A DNA stretch of 56,726 nt, from the NCBI GenBank assembly GCA_009379915.1, contig WHSV01000005.1, positions 1 to 56,726 on the forward strand, written 5' to 3'. A model generated the notes under the pieces. That model did not search any database. It saw nothing but the letters and a program-made list of their open reading frames with translations, and was not told where the DNA came from. Of this stretch, positions 1-8,352 are shown piece by piece. The position numbers and the translations under genes are program-made. This stretch comes from Actinomycetota bacterium. GTDB lineage: Bacteria; Actinomycetota; CADDZG01; WHSQ01. Positions within the stretch are counted from its first letter, which is position 1. The number at the start of each line of letters is the position of its first letter.

Positions 1-327
1 CCAATTGAACCCGTTCCGCCTGTAGAGGTAGAGGTCGAAGTCGGTGCCCGACGGGCCGCGCACGCAGCCGCGGTGCGTACCGGAGCGACTCGAGTAGAAG
101 TACGTGCCTCCTGGATGTATGTCGGAGTCCCCGGTTCCCGAAAGCGAGCCGTTGTAGGACTCGGCCAGCGAGCAACCGCTCGGCGGTGGTGGTGGAGGTG
201 GCGCCGAGCCGAACAGCGAGTACAGCAGCAGGTTCGGCGAACCCGATCCGACACCTGACAGAACGCCACGTGTTGCCGAGTTGACGATCGCATTCCGAAC
301 CGTGGCGGGCGACGGGCCCGTGGCTCC
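1..327 (-). pseudogene. 3' fragment of a secreted subtilisin-like (S8) protease with C-terminal extension, cut by the window edge
   Basis: The minus strand is open from the window edge and reads the typical end of a bacterial proteinase K/aqualysin-type catalytic domain. The segment SPATVRNAIVNSA is followed by GVGSGSPNLLLYS, then a proline-rich linker. After that comes a Cys-containing extension (SCSLAESYNGS-like start, with FDLYLYRR near the edge) resembling pre-peptidase C-terminal secretion domains. The catalytic Ser box (GTSMASPH) should lie about 15-25 residues upstream. In frame only a weak GPHRV can be read there, and the rest of the protease domain is not recognisable on either strand up to position 870. 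I infer a decayed or truncated gene. Two compensating indels near 330-370 would restore a better match, so local sequence error is an alternative. Confidence 0.5.
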
Positions 328-360
328 TGCGAGGACTCTGAGGCTGGGCCCCCGCCGGAC

Positions 361-870
361 ACGGTGAGGACCGCGCAACCCCTCGGAAATGCCCTTCTCA
401 CCACCTTTGCACTCCCCTTTGGGATGTATCGCCGTGGGCGCGCGCAACAGGGCGAAGGCGCGGTCGCCCGGTATCCGTGACTGGGATCTCGCCTGCTCGT
501 TCCTCTTATCGCACCCCTGAGTTGGCCGAATTGTAGGGGTCCAAGTGCAATTGTGACAAGAGATATTTTTCTGGGGTTTTCTCCCTGCTCATTACGGCCG
601 CCTGCCCCTCGACCGGCGCGTCCACCGGTATCGGATCGGGGGGCCAGGGTCCGCCTCATCGTCGTCGCCGAAGGTCACTGGCACCCTCGAACGGTAAAGA
701 GCCCTCGACCGAGCGGCTTGGCCGGCACGGAGGTCATGTCCGCGGCAACCACCCTCATGAGCGCCGTGGGCCCCCCTGGATGTCTTCACGAGCTTTCCCT
801 CGGCCATGTTGCGCATCGAGCTCAGGGGGGCCTGGTGCGTACGCGATGTCAAGATGGGTAGAGGAATCCT
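361..870. other. Intergenic or degenerate stretch without a recognisable gene
   Basis: About 500 bases with no supported gene. Short open frames exist on both strands near 553-861, but they lack a convincing ribosome binding site and their translations are Arg/Pro-rich and unlike any family I know. The stretch probably holds the decayed remainder of the protease gene on its left and the promoter of the small membrane gene on its right. Confidence 0.4.
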
Positions 871-906
871 GCCTTGGGAAAACGCCCACTACTTAGGGAG
901 CCCTCA

Positions 907-1161
907 GTGATTGGATTCATCGTCGCAGGACTGATCATTGGTGCGCTGGCTCGTCTGCTCAGACCCGGCCGGCAGAACCTTGGGATCCTCGCCACACTCC
1001 TGCTCGGGGTGGTCGGGTCCGTGATCGGAGGCTCTATCGCGAACCTGATCGGGACCGGCGACATCATGGAACTCAACTTCCTCGGCTTCGTCTTCGCGGT
1101 GATCGCGTCGGTGCTGCTGCTCGGTGTGGTGGAATCGATGACCGGTCGAAGGTCGGTTTAG
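907..1161 (+). CDS. GlsB/YeaQ/YmgE family small membrane protein (transglycosylase-associated family)
   Basis: An 84-residue, very hydrophobic protein with three predicted membrane helices. The Gly-rich pattern (VIGFIVAGLIIGALARLL, later GVVGSVIGGSIANL) is characteristic of the GlsB/YeaQ/YmgE family of stress-associated inner-membrane proteins, whose members are about 82-90 residues. The frame is open further upstream (TTG at 874). GTG at 907 is preferred because AGGGAG at 895-900 sits six bases before it and the family begins at that residue. The biochemical role is not established; family members are often induced by envelope or osmotic stress. It appears monocistronic. Confidence 0.75.
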   Translation: MIGFIVAGLIIGALARLLRPGRQNLGILATLLLGVVGSVIGGSIANLIGTGDIMELNFLGFVFAVIASVLLLGVVESMTGRRSV

Positions 1162-1205
1162 AGACTGTATCTCTACAGGTATCCCGCGGTCACCTCATCG
1201 AAGAT

Positions 1206-1863
1206 CTAGCGTCGGCCCAGGTAGACCGCCGATAGCATGATCTCCTTGAACATGGTCGTGTCCCCGGTGAACTCGCGGCACTCCAGTCCGAACGTTCGGG
1301 TTCCGCCATCGACGCGCTTGGTGACCTCGTTGAGGCCGAAGAAGTGGTCGTTCTCCGAGTCGACCTCCTCGCCCAGGTTGACCTGCTGATTCGACGTCCC
1401 CGGACCGAAGAGGCGACAGCGACCGATCGAGGGAGCCGTCGAGGTCGCCCATGCTCCATCCATGGTCAGCATCACCCTTGCGCGGCGCGGGAGCTTGAGT
1501 TGAACGACTCCACAGGAAGCGTAACGTGGTGGTCGTCGGATCAGAGCCGGAACCATTGACAATGCTGCGCCCGGGGCCTGCCCCGCTCACGAGGTCGGTC
1601 GAATCGAGACCGTCGAGTTTGTTCGGGTTCGGAGCCTCTGCGATTATGCCGTTGGGTAACTTGCCGTTCTTGCTCGTTGCGACGAGTTTCCGGGCACGTT
1701 CGGTTTGAGTGGCCCCCGATCCGACAGCGTGTCTGCCGTCCACCTTGTCGGCATTGGTCGCCCGCACCACCGCGCCGACGGCCGGGACCGCCAGTCCCGT
1801 GACCGCCGCGGCGACGATCGCGCTGAGCACCGTTCGCAGATCCTGTCTCGACCGTTCGCGCAT
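1206..1863 (-). pseudogene. Secreted or membrane-anchored actinobacterial protein of unknown function, interrupted by a frameshift
   Basis: The first part (1863 down to about 1545) encodes a basic N-terminus, one hydrophobic helix or signal peptide (residues 12-33) and the motif NADKVDGRHA, repeated loosely as NKLDGLDSTDL. This N-x-D-x-LDG pattern is common in exported actinobacterial proteins of unknown function. The coherent C-terminal half (VVQLKLPRRARVMLTMDG through FTGDTTMFKEIML) is found only in another frame, from about 1540 to the stop at 1206. A single-base indel in or near 1525-1550 therefore breaks the gene. It could be a true pseudogene or an assembly error. No enzymatic motif is visible and the neighbours give no functional clue. 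Confidence 0.55.
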
Positions 1864-2008
1864 CGTTTTCTACGTCCTGCAGCTCGCCTGAGTTCTTCGG
1901 TGAGCATAGGGAAAGTGAGCAGGGAGCCGAAGGCAGCCATCGCCCCAAGGCGAGGAGCTTCTCGAACCGGGCCGGGGCGGGGTTTCTGGTAGCCTCTGAA
2001 ATCCGTAT

Positions 2009-2086
2009 GCCCCTGTGGAGCAGTCAGGAGTGCTCATCTCCCTGTCAAGGAGAAGGCCGCCAGTTCAAATCTGGTCAGGGGCGCCA
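2009..2086 (+). tRNA. tRNA-Asp (GTC)
   Basis: A cloverleaf can be folded by eye. The acceptor arm pairs GCCCCTG (2009-2015) with CAGGGGC (2076-2082). The anticodon stem TCTCC/GGAGA encloses loop CTGTCAA, with anticodon GTC at 2044-2046. The T-arm carries TTCAAAT. The discriminator G and CCA (2084-2086) are encoded. Confidence 0.93.
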
Positions 2087-2098
2087 GACACCGTCCGG

Positions 2099-2171
2099 GG
2101 CGAGGTAGCTCAGTTGGCAGAGCACGCGACTGAAAATCGCGGTGTCGGCAGTTCGATTCTGCCCCTCGCCA
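2099..2171 (+). tRNA. tRNA-Phe (GAA)
   Basis: The acceptor arm pairs GGCGAGG (2099-2105) with CCTCGCC (2164-2170), followed by discriminator A. The anticodon stem CGCGA/TCGCG encloses CTGAAAA, with anticodon GAA at 2132-2134. The D-arm has GCTCAGTTGGCAGAGC and the T-loop TTCGATT. CCA is not encoded, unlike the tRNA-Asp 12 bases upstream; the pair is probably co-transcribed. Confidence 0.95.
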
Positions 2172-2180
2172 CGCCACGTA

Positions 2181-2211
2181 AAAACGGACGCCAAGTCGTG
2201 GCGTCCGTTTT
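2181..2211. terminator. Rho-independent terminator, probably bidirectional
   Basis: A perfect 13-bp inverted repeat: AAAACGGACGCCA at 2181-2193, a five-base loop, and TGGCGTCCGTTTT at 2199-2211. The A-run on one side and T-run on the other allow termination of the tRNA transcript from the left and of bldC from the right. Confidence 0.85.
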
Positions 2212-2228
2212 CTGTCCGGCTTTGTTAG

Positions 2229-2429
2229 CTAGCGCAGCTCCGCGCTACCCGTCGTGGTGCCCTCGAGAAACCTGGTGACCTCTTCCTTGCGGTAGCGGCG
2301 GTGACCACCCAGGGTCCGTATCGAGGAAAGCTTTCCGGCCTTGGCCCACCGGGTAACGGTTTTCGGGTCCACCCGGAAGAGCTTGGCGACTTCAGCCGGC
2401 GTCAGAAGGTCGTCCTTCTGAGCCTCCAT
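2229..2429 (-). CDS. bldC: BldC-family MerR-like DNA-binding regulator
   Basis: A 66-residue single-domain winged-helix protein. Residues 8-55 (LLTPAEVAKLFRVDPKTV, WAKAGKLSSIRTLGGHRRY) match Streptomyces BldC almost residue for residue over the helix-turn-helix and wing. BldC binds direct repeats cooperatively and controls developmental timing in streptomycetes; its role in simpler actinobacteria is not clear. ATG at 2429 is chosen because GGAGG lies just upstream at suitable spacing and the family starts here, although the frame stays open to 2504. It is convergent with the tRNA pair and separated from it by the shared terminator. Confidence 0.92.
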   Translation of the reverse strand: MEAQKDDLLTPAEVAKLFRVDPKTVTRWAKAGKLSSIRTLGGHRRYRKEEVTRFLEGTTTGSAELR

Positions 2430-2634
2430 CCTGCCTCCATTCCTCAAGGTCCGACTACCCCTGCCCCAGAACCCATTTGACCCTGTGATCGTCGGACGCG
2501 TCACGAATAATGATTACCTCTCGGACCTTTGGGCGGAATGGCCCAATAGAGCCATTTTCCGTACTTGTGCAAGGCTACGAAGGAGTAGCTAATTCTAACT
2601 AGACAGCCATGGCACAAACCAGGACCAAACCTGG

Positions 2635-3441
2635 CTAATTGACAATCTCGTGGGCTCGAACGGTAGCCCATTTGTCCGTGAGGTCCCCAAACAGCCGGCT
2701 GGCCCGTGGCCCGTCGCCCACCTCGAGGGCCTCGATACAGGACGCGACCTCCGCGGCACACTGATCCTCGACCAGCTCGTCGTGGTCGAACATGCCCGCG
2801 ACCGAACCGTAGTCCAGCTCGAGCAGGGCGTCGGGGGTGAACTCCTCGAGCCACGCCGTCAGCTCTTTCAGCGCAGCCACGACGGCCTCGTCGAGCCAGG
2901 TCTCCGCGAGCACCGTGATGACGTGAGCGAGCCGGGCCAAAGCGCCGGCCAGGTGTGTCTCGTAGCGGATGCGAAGACCTCTGCGGTCCTCGACGAGGAC
3001 CCTCTCGGAAGGATCGAACGCCGCGAACCAGCGCAGGGGCACGTGCCAGTTCGCATGAAGAATGTGCGAGCGGATCTCGGGAAACCGTTCGTCCAGGGCC
3101 GCCAGCTCCTTGGCGGCCCGGCGCGCCTCGCTTTGAGGGACGAAGGCCTCCGCGACCTCCTCCGGGACGCTGTCCCGGAAAGCGAGCAGACCGGCGAGCA
3201 TCCGGAGACGGGTCCTCCACGGGCAGATGTAGAACCGACCGTCGACCTCGCGAACGTAGGCGTTCTCGGTCGAGCCGTAGCCCGGCTCCTCCGAGGGCAG
3301 GCGGCCGGTGACGAGCCATGCCCGGTAGCGGGGATGCTCGCTCCCCTCGCCCTCTCCCGGTTCGGCCAGCCAGCGCCGGCGTTCGTCCTCGGTGAAGGTC
3401 GATGCCGGAACATAGATGCGCAGATAAGAGGTCCTGATCAT
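2635..3441 (-). CDS. Conserved hypothetical protein, soluble
   Basis: A 268-residue, acidic, Trp- and Arg-rich protein beginning MIRTSYLRIYVPASTFTEDE. It has no signal peptide or membrane helix. The N-terminal segment (RIYVPASTF through REVDGRFYICPWRTRLRM) and a C-terminal alpha-helical segment rich in Leu, Ala and Glu resemble uncharacterised actinobacterial proteins of about 250-330 residues, but I cannot name a function. ATG at 3441 is the only reasonable start. It reads away from the divergent amino-acid dehydrogenase operon, so the roughly 290-base gap upstream must hold promoters for both. Confidence 0.6.
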   Translation of the reverse strand: MIRTSYLRIYVPASTFTEDERRRWLAEPGEGEGSEHPRYRAWLVTGRLPSEEPGYGSTENAYVREVDGRFYICPWRTRLRMLAGLLAFRDSVPEEVAEAFVPQSEARRAAKELAALDERFPEIRSHILHANWHVPLRWFAAFDPSERVLVEDRRGLRIRYETHLAGALARLAHVITVLAETWLDEAVVAALKELTAWLEEFTPDALLELDYGSVAGMFDHDELVEDQCAAEVASCIEALEVGDGPRASRLFGDLTDKWATVRAHEIVN

Positions 3442-3512
3442 CGAGCCATGCTATCGGTGGCTTGCGACAATCCGCACTCTTCTCGGCGCATCGGTGATCG
3501 AGTGAAAACCCA

Positions 3513-3612
3513 AACCCGGCACCTACAGGGTGGATCCTCCATTGCTCGATTTTGTAGACCCGCTCCGGGTCGCTCCGCTCCCGACTCACCTCCTTAGATG
3601 TGCCGGTTTCGC
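3513..3612. repeat. Long imperfect hairpin in the 3442-3733 gap, related to the hairpin repeats at 50.5 and 55.2 kb
   Basis: AAACCCGGCAC at 3513-3523 pairs with GTGCCGGTTT ending near 3612. The right half (ACTCACCTCCTTAGATGTGCCGGTTT) closely resembles the hairpin unit at 55170-55194. A small internal hairpin GACCC-GCTCC-GGGTC is also present. The rest of the 3442-3733 gap is non-coding and presumably carries divergent promoters. Confidence 0.5.
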
Positions 3613-3733
3613 CCTTCCGAACTATCGGCGGTCCAAGAATCCAATCGGCAAGCAGCTTTCCCAATTCGATTGGTAGCATCTGCCTAAGACATCGGGGTTG
3701 CGTCAGCGAAGCCGCAACCGACCACCAGGGGGC

Positions 3734-4831
3734 ATGCAGGTGAGCGTTTTCGAGCACATCAATGGAGATGGCTACGAACAGGTCGTGTTCTGCTCGGACG
3801 ATCAGTCCGGTCTTCGGGCGATCATCGCCATTCATTCGACGAAACTGGGTCCCGCGTTGGGTGGGACCCGTTTTTACGACTACGGAAGCGAAGGTGAGGC
3901 GCTCATCGACGTCCTTCGCCTCGCCAAGTCGATGACCTACAAGGCCGCCGCAGCCGGGCTGGACCTCGGTGGCGGCAAGGCCGTCATCATCGGGGACCCG
4001 ACGCGCATCAAGTCCGAGGAGTTGCTCCGGGCCTACGGGCGCTTCATCGAGACCCTCGGCGGTCGCTACATCACGGCCGAGGACGTCGGAACCGCACTCG
4101 AGGACATGGACACCGTCCGGCGCGAGACCCGGTGGGTATGCGGCTGCTCGCACACCTACGGGGGCTCGGGCGACCCCTCACCTGTGACCGCCTACGGCGT
4201 ACTGCAGGGAATCAAGGCGTGTCTGCTCGAGGTGTTCGGAAGCGCCGAGCTCGAGGGTCGAACTGTAGCTTTGCAGGGAGTCGGCAAGGTGGGCTTCGCC
4301 CTGTGCGGCTACCTCGTCGAGCAGGGCGCCAAGGTCACGGTCGGCGACATCAGCGTCGACAACCTGGCGCGCGCGGTCTCGTCCCACGGTGTCGAGACCC
4401 TGCCGCTGGACGAGATCCACAAGATGGAAGCGGACATTTTCGCTCCCTGCGCCCTCGGCGGAATGATCAACGACGACACGATCAGCGAGTTTCGCTGCAA
4501 GATCATTGCCGGCGCGGCCAACAACCAGCTGGCTCGTCCCGAGCACGGTGAGAAGCTCCGCGATCTCAGCATCCTGTACGCGCCCGACTTCGTCATCAAC
4601 GCCGGTGGACTCATGAACGTCGAAGACGAGTTGCGCGGCTACGACCGGGAACGAGCGATGCAGCGCGTCGAGGGCATCTACAAGCAGCTGCAGAACATCT
4701 TCGCCCTGTCGCGCGAGCGGAGCATCTCGACCGGGGGCGCTGCGGAGGAGTACGCGCAGGATCGGATTCGAAAGATCAGCCGGATTCGGCTGCTGCGGAC
4801 GACCGAGTACGGAACGGCCGGCCATCAGTAG
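3734..4831 (+). CDS. vdh: Valine/leucine dehydrogenase (Glu/Leu/Phe/Val dehydrogenase family)
   Basis: About 365 residues, NAD-dependent oxidative deamination of branched-chain amino acids to 2-oxoacids. The N-terminal substrate domain has the catalytic Lys motif LDLGGGKAVI (Lys near residue 82) and a second conserved Lys in MTYKAAAAG. The Rossmann domain carries the dinucleotide motif ALQGVGKVG. The sequence PALGGTRFYDY and the ending INAGGLMNVEDEL are typical of leucine/valine rather than glutamate dehydrogenases. ATG 3734 is annotated, but AGGGGG ends only one base before it. GTG 3740 has better spacing and may be the true start. Directly followed by 2-oxoacid dehydrogenase genes, so it probably supplies their substrates. 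Confidence 0.88.
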   Translation: MQVSVFEHINGDGYEQVVFCSDDQSGLRAIIAIHSTKLGPALGGTRFYDYGSEGEALIDVLRLAKSMTYKAAAAGLDLGGGKAVIIGDPTRIKSEELLRAYGRFIETLGGRYITAEDVGTALEDMDTVRRETRWVCGCSHTYGGSGDPSPVTAYGVLQGIKACLLEVFGSAELEGRTVALQGVGKVGFALCGYLVEQGAKVTVGDISVDNLARAVSSHGVETLPLDEIHKMEADIFAPCALGGMINDDTISEFRCKIIAGAANNQLARPEHGEKLRDLSILYAPDFVINAGGLMNVEDELRGYDRERAMQRVEGIYKQLQNIFALSRERSISTGGAAEEYAQDRIRKISRIRLLRTTEYGTAGHQ

Positions 4832-4879
4832 GCGGGGCGGCATCGTCAAGACAGTCACACGGAGCGTGAGGACACGGCC

Positions 4880-6037
4880 ATGAGCACCCAAGAACCACTT
4901 CGCATCATCGGAGACGGAGGTGAGCTTCCCGATCATCCGGTCCCCGACGGGCTCGGAGAAAAGGAATTGCTCGAGCTGTACAGGTGGCTGGTCATCCTGC
5001 GCACCTTCGACGAGCGTGCGGTCATGCTCCAGCGTCAGGGCCGCGTCGGCACCTACCCGCTCTACTGGGGAGAGGAGGGCACGACCGCCGGCGCGCTGTT
5101 CGCCTGCGAGGACGCCGACTGGATCTTCCCGTCGTACCGCCAGTGCTCGGTCGGAATCCTGCGGGGTCTTCCGGTCGCCACGGTTCTGGGATGGGTGCGC
5201 GGCTACGGGGGCCCGGCCGGTTTCTACAACCCGCGCGACTACCGGCTCGGACCGATTTGCGTACCGATCGCCACACACCTTCCGCACGCCACGGGCGTGG
5301 CTTGGGCGGCGAAGATCAGGGGCGAGAGGACCGCATCGCTGGCATGGTTCGGCGAGGGGGCCACGTCCGAAGGCGACTTTCACGAGGGGCTGAACTTCGC
5401 CAGTGTCTTTCGCACCGCGACGGTGTTCTTCTGCACCAACAACCAGTGGGCGATCTCGACTCCGGTGACGCGCCAGATGGCAACCCGGACCGTGGCCGAG
5501 AAGGCCGCCGCCTACGGCATCCCCGGGATCCGGATCGATGGGTTCGACCCGCTCGCCTGCTACAAGGCCGCCAAGGAGGCGTTGGACAGGGGGCGCGAGG
5601 GCGGCGGGCCCACACTTATCGAGGCGTTCACCTACCGCATCAAGGCGCACGGGACGGCCGACGACCCGTCGCTCTACCGTGACGAGACGGAGACGCAGAA
5701 GTGGGCCCAGCTCGAGCCGGTGGGACGCATGGCTTCCTTCCTCCGCAGACTCGAGATCCTCGACGACGACAAGAACGACGAGTTGAAGGCAGAGGCGAAA
5801 GAGATGGTCGCGGAGGGCGTCCGAGGTCTCGAGTCGGTCGAACAGCCCGGACCCGAGGTGATGTTCGACTACGTCTACGCGTCCGACAATCCGTGGACCT
5901 TCACCGAGGGCCTCGAGGAAGTGAACTCGGTGGCACGGAAACCAGAGGCGGCCCCACCCCAGCCGCCATCTCCGCCGTCCGCCGGCGATGTCGAGATACA
6001 GCCCGGTTCCGGCGCACCCGGTGTGGAGGAAGCGTGA
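4880..6037 (+). CDS. bkdA: 2-oxoacid dehydrogenase E1 component, alpha subunit (branched-chain type likely)
   Basis: 385 residues. Thiamine-diphosphate-dependent decarboxylase subunit that works with the next gene product. The TPP-binding segment runs GEGATSEGDFHEGLN ... TNNQWAIS. The N-terminal half contains YWGEEGTTAGALFACEDADWIFPSYRQ, the usual E1-alpha substrate-channel region. The C-terminus ends in a Pro-rich tail (PEAAPPQPPSPPSAG) not needed for the fold. It lies 48 bases after the dehydrogenase and immediately before E1-beta. Branched-chain 2-oxoacids are the best inferred substrate because of the valine dehydrogenase neighbour; pyruvate cannot be excluded from sequence alone. Confidence 0.88.
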   Translation: MSTQEPLRIIGDGGELPDHPVPDGLGEKELLELYRWLVILRTFDERAVMLQRQGRVGTYPLYWGEEGTTAGALFACEDADWIFPSYRQCSVGILRGLPVATVLGWVRGYGGPAGFYNPRDYRLGPICVPIATHLPHATGVAWAAKIRGERTASLAWFGEGATSEGDFHEGLNFASVFRTATVFFCTNNQWAISTPVTRQMATRTVAEKAAAYGIPGIRIDGFDPLACYKAAKEALDRGREGGGPTLIEAFTYRIKAHGTADDPSLYRDETETQKWAQLEPVGRMASFLRRLEILDDDKNDELKAEAKEMVAEGVRGLESVEQPGPEVMFDYVYASDNPWTFTEGLEEVNSVARKPEAAPPQPPSPPSAGDVEIQPGSGAPGVEEA

Positions 6038-6038
6038 C

Positions 6039-7049
6039 ATGGCCGAGCTGACCATGGTCGAAGCGCTCAACAAAGCCTTGCACGAGGCCTTCTCCGCCGA
6101 CGACCGCGTGGTGCTGCTCGGCGAGGACGTCGCGCAGACTGGTGGAGTCTTTCGCGTCACGGCCGGGCTTCTCAAGGAATACGGGGGGGAACGGGTTATC
6201 GACACGCCGCTGTCGGAGGCCGGAATCGTTGGAACCGCCGTCGGGTTGTCGTTGTACGGCCTGCTGCCGGTCGTCGAGATCCAGTTCGACGGGTTCGTCT
6301 ATCCGGCGTTCGAGCAGATCGTCGTGCACGTCGCTCGTTACGGGTGGCGCACGAATGGTGAGTGCCCCGCGAACATGGTCATTCGCATCCCGTTCGGTGG
6401 TGGCGTCAGGGCCCCCGAGCTGCACTCGGACTCGCCGGAGGCGCTCTTTGCTCATTCGCCGGGTCTCAAGGTCGTGTGTCCCACGACTCCTTCCGACGCG
6501 CGCGCGATGCTGCTCGCCGCGATAACGCATCCCGACCCGGTCATCTTCATGGAGCCGAAACGCATCTACCGGGCCGGACGGCAGGAGGTATCCGATGCCC
6601 TGCCCTTCGACCTCGGAAGCACCAACGGCGACGCGAGCTCGTTGTTGTCGACGGCTCGTCTCGCCCGCGAGGGCAACGACCTCGTCATCTTCGCCTACGG
6701 CGCGACGGTTCCGCTCAGTGTCGAGGCTGCCGAGAAACTCAAGACCGACAAGGGCACCTCGCTGCGCGTGGTCGACCTTCGCTCGCTCTATCCGCTCGAT
6801 GTCGATGCAATCACTAGTCATGCCTCGGCCTGCGGGCGTGCTCTCGTGGTGCACGAGGCGCCGCGCACGGCCGGCATAGGCGCCGAGGTCTCGAGCCTCA
6901 TCCACGAGCGCGTCATGCTCGACCTCGAGGCACCCGTTGGTCGCGTCACCGGATTCGACGTGCCGTTCCCGCAATTCGCCAATGAAGACGACTACCTGCC
7001 CTCGGTCGAGCGCATCGCGCGCGGCGCCGAGAAGGTCCTGAGTTTCTAG
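6039..7049 (+). CDS. bkdB: 2-oxoacid dehydrogenase E1 component, beta subunit
   Basis: 336 residues starting MAELTMVEALNKALHEAF. The conserved E1-beta blocks are all present: VVLLGEDVAQTGGVFRVT, PLSEAGIVGTAVGLS, EIQFDGFVYPAFEQI, HSDSPEALFAHSPGLKVV and DLRSLYPLD. ATG at 6039 follows GGAGGA (6025-6030) by eight bases and lies one base after the E1-alpha stop, so the two subunits are translationally coupled. It forms the alpha2-beta2 heterotetramer that transfers the acyl group to the lipoyl arm of E2. Confidence 0.9.
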   Translation: MAELTMVEALNKALHEAFSADDRVVLLGEDVAQTGGVFRVTAGLLKEYGGERVIDTPLSEAGIVGTAVGLSLYGLLPVVEIQFDGFVYPAFEQIVVHVARYGWRTNGECPANMVIRIPFGGGVRAPELHSDSPEALFAHSPGLKVVCPTTPSDARAMLLAAITHPDPVIFMEPKRIYRAGRQEVSDALPFDLGSTNGDASSLLSTARLAREGNDLVIFAYGATVPLSVEAAEKLKTDKGTSLRVVDLRSLYPLDVDAITSHASACGRALVVHEAPRTAGIGAEVSSLIHERVMLDLEAPVGRVTGFDVPFPQFANEDDYLPSVERIARGAEKVLSF

Positions 7050-7061
7050 GAGCCGGACAAG

Positions 7062-8285
7062 GTGCCAGATTTCAAGCTTCCCGACCTCGGCGAAGGAGTG
7101 ACCGAGGGCGAGATCGATAAGTGGTTGGTCAAAGCGGGTGACGTCGTCGAAGAGGACGATCTCATCGTCGAGGTCATCACGGACAAAGCGACTGCCGAGA
7201 TCCCCTCGCCCTTCGCCGGAGTCGTTTCGAAGATCCACTACGCCGAGGGCGACGTCGTTCCCGTGGGTTCCGTGCTCATAACGATCGGTGAAGCCGCGCC
7301 TGCGACCCCGCCGGCTCCTCCCCTCAGCCCTGAGGACAGTCTCACGCCCGCGACCGCGGCGGGTGGACCTCCGCCGCCGCCCGGGGAGGCCGGTAACGGG
7401 CGCGTCAAGGCCATGCCTCCAGTACGAAAGCTCGCGCGCGACCTGGGAGTGGATATCGGCGCGGTCAGCGGCTCTGGCCCCGGTGGACGGATCACGAGGT
7501 CGGACGTCGAGACCGTGGCAGCACAAGGCTCGGAGCCGTCGGTCGCGACAAGCGCGGTTCAAGCTCCGGCGGGCGAGTCGGTCCCCGCGGGCGGGCAACG
7601 GATTCCTCTCCGCGGAATTCGGCGCACCATCGCCGAGCGCATGGCCGAGGCGCACAGGCTTGTACCACCGGTGACTCACGTCGAAGAGTGCGACGTTACC
7701 GAGCTCGATGCGACTCGCAGACTTGCGAACGAGCGCAGCCCGGATGGTGTCAAGCTCACCGTGTTGCCCTTCATCGTCAAGGCGGTCGTGGCCGGCCTAA
7801 AGGACCACCCGATGCTGAACTCGTCACTCGACGAAGACGCTCAGGAGATCGTGGTCCACGACCGTTACGACATCGGGATCGCGGTCGAGACACCATCCGG
7901 CCTCATGGTCCCCGTCGTGCGCGACGCCGATCGCAAGCGTGTGGTCGAGATCGCCTTGGACATCGACCGCCTTGCGCGCTCGGCGCGCGACGGATCACTC
8001 AAGCCCGACCAGCTGCGCGGCCCGACCTTTACCGTTACGAGCCCCGGACCGTTCGGTGGCTTAATGGCCACACCGATCGTGTTCCTCCCACAGGCTGCGA
8101 TTCTTGGCGTGCACCGAGCCGGTGAGCGCGCGGTCGTCCGTGACGGACAGATCGTCGCGCGCCTGATGATGAACCTGTCTCTCACCTTCGACCATCGCAT
8201 CCTCGACGGCATGACGGGAGCGAGGTTCGTCCTCGACATCGTGAGGCTGCTCGAGCACCCAGCAGTGCTAGCCCTCGAGAGCTAG
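7062..8285 (+). CDS. bkdC: Dihydrolipoamide acyltransferase (E2) of the 2-oxoacid dehydrogenase complex
   Basis: 407 residues, GTG start. Domain order: one lipoyl domain (1-75) with lipoylated Lys42 in VITDKAT; a Pro/Ala-rich linker (80-115); a peripheral-subunit-binding domain (about 117-150, MPPVRKLARDLGVDIG ... GPGGRITRSDVE); a second linker; and the catalytic acyltransferase core with the active-site DHRxxDG motif (His378, TFDHRILDG). It completes an E1-alpha/E1-beta/E2 run. No dihydrolipoamide dehydrogenase (E3) is present, so E3 is presumably shared from elsewhere in the genome. A single lipoyl domain fits branched-chain-type E2. Confidence 0.9.
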   Translation: MPDFKLPDLGEGVTEGEIDKWLVKAGDVVEEDDLIVEVITDKATAEIPSPFAGVVSKIHYAEGDVVPVGSVLITIGEAAPATPPAPPLSPEDSLTPATAAGGPPPPPGEAGNGRVKAMPPVRKLARDLGVDIGAVSGSGPGGRITRSDVETVAAQGSEPSVATSAVQAPAGESVPAGGQRIPLRGIRRTIAERMAEAHRLVPPVTHVEECDVTELDATRRLANERSPDGVKLTVLPFIVKAVVAGLKDHPMLNSSLDEDAQEIVVHDRYDIGIAVETPSGLMVPVVRDADRKRVVEIALDIDRLARSARDGSLKPDQLRGPTFTVTSPGPFGGLMATPIVFLPQAAILGVHRAGERAVVRDGQIVARLMMNLSLTFDHRILDGMTGARFVLDIVRLLEHPAVLALES

Positions 8286-8352
8286 TGCCGTGGGCCGGGC
8301 GAAGGGGTTCGTCAGCCCGAAAGGGCGCCGGTGATGTCCCCCTCCGCTCCGG

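Noticed and set aside
553-861. Short open frames on both strands at 553-861
   Set aside because: No ribosome binding site, low-complexity Arg/Pro translation and no recognisable domain.
4178-6205. 675-residue minus-strand open frame opposite the E1 genes, and a similar 592-residue frame at 5901-7679
   Set aside because: They lie antisense to strongly conserved enzymes; long antisense frames are expected in GC-rich DNA. Their translations show no family motifs and no ribosome binding site.
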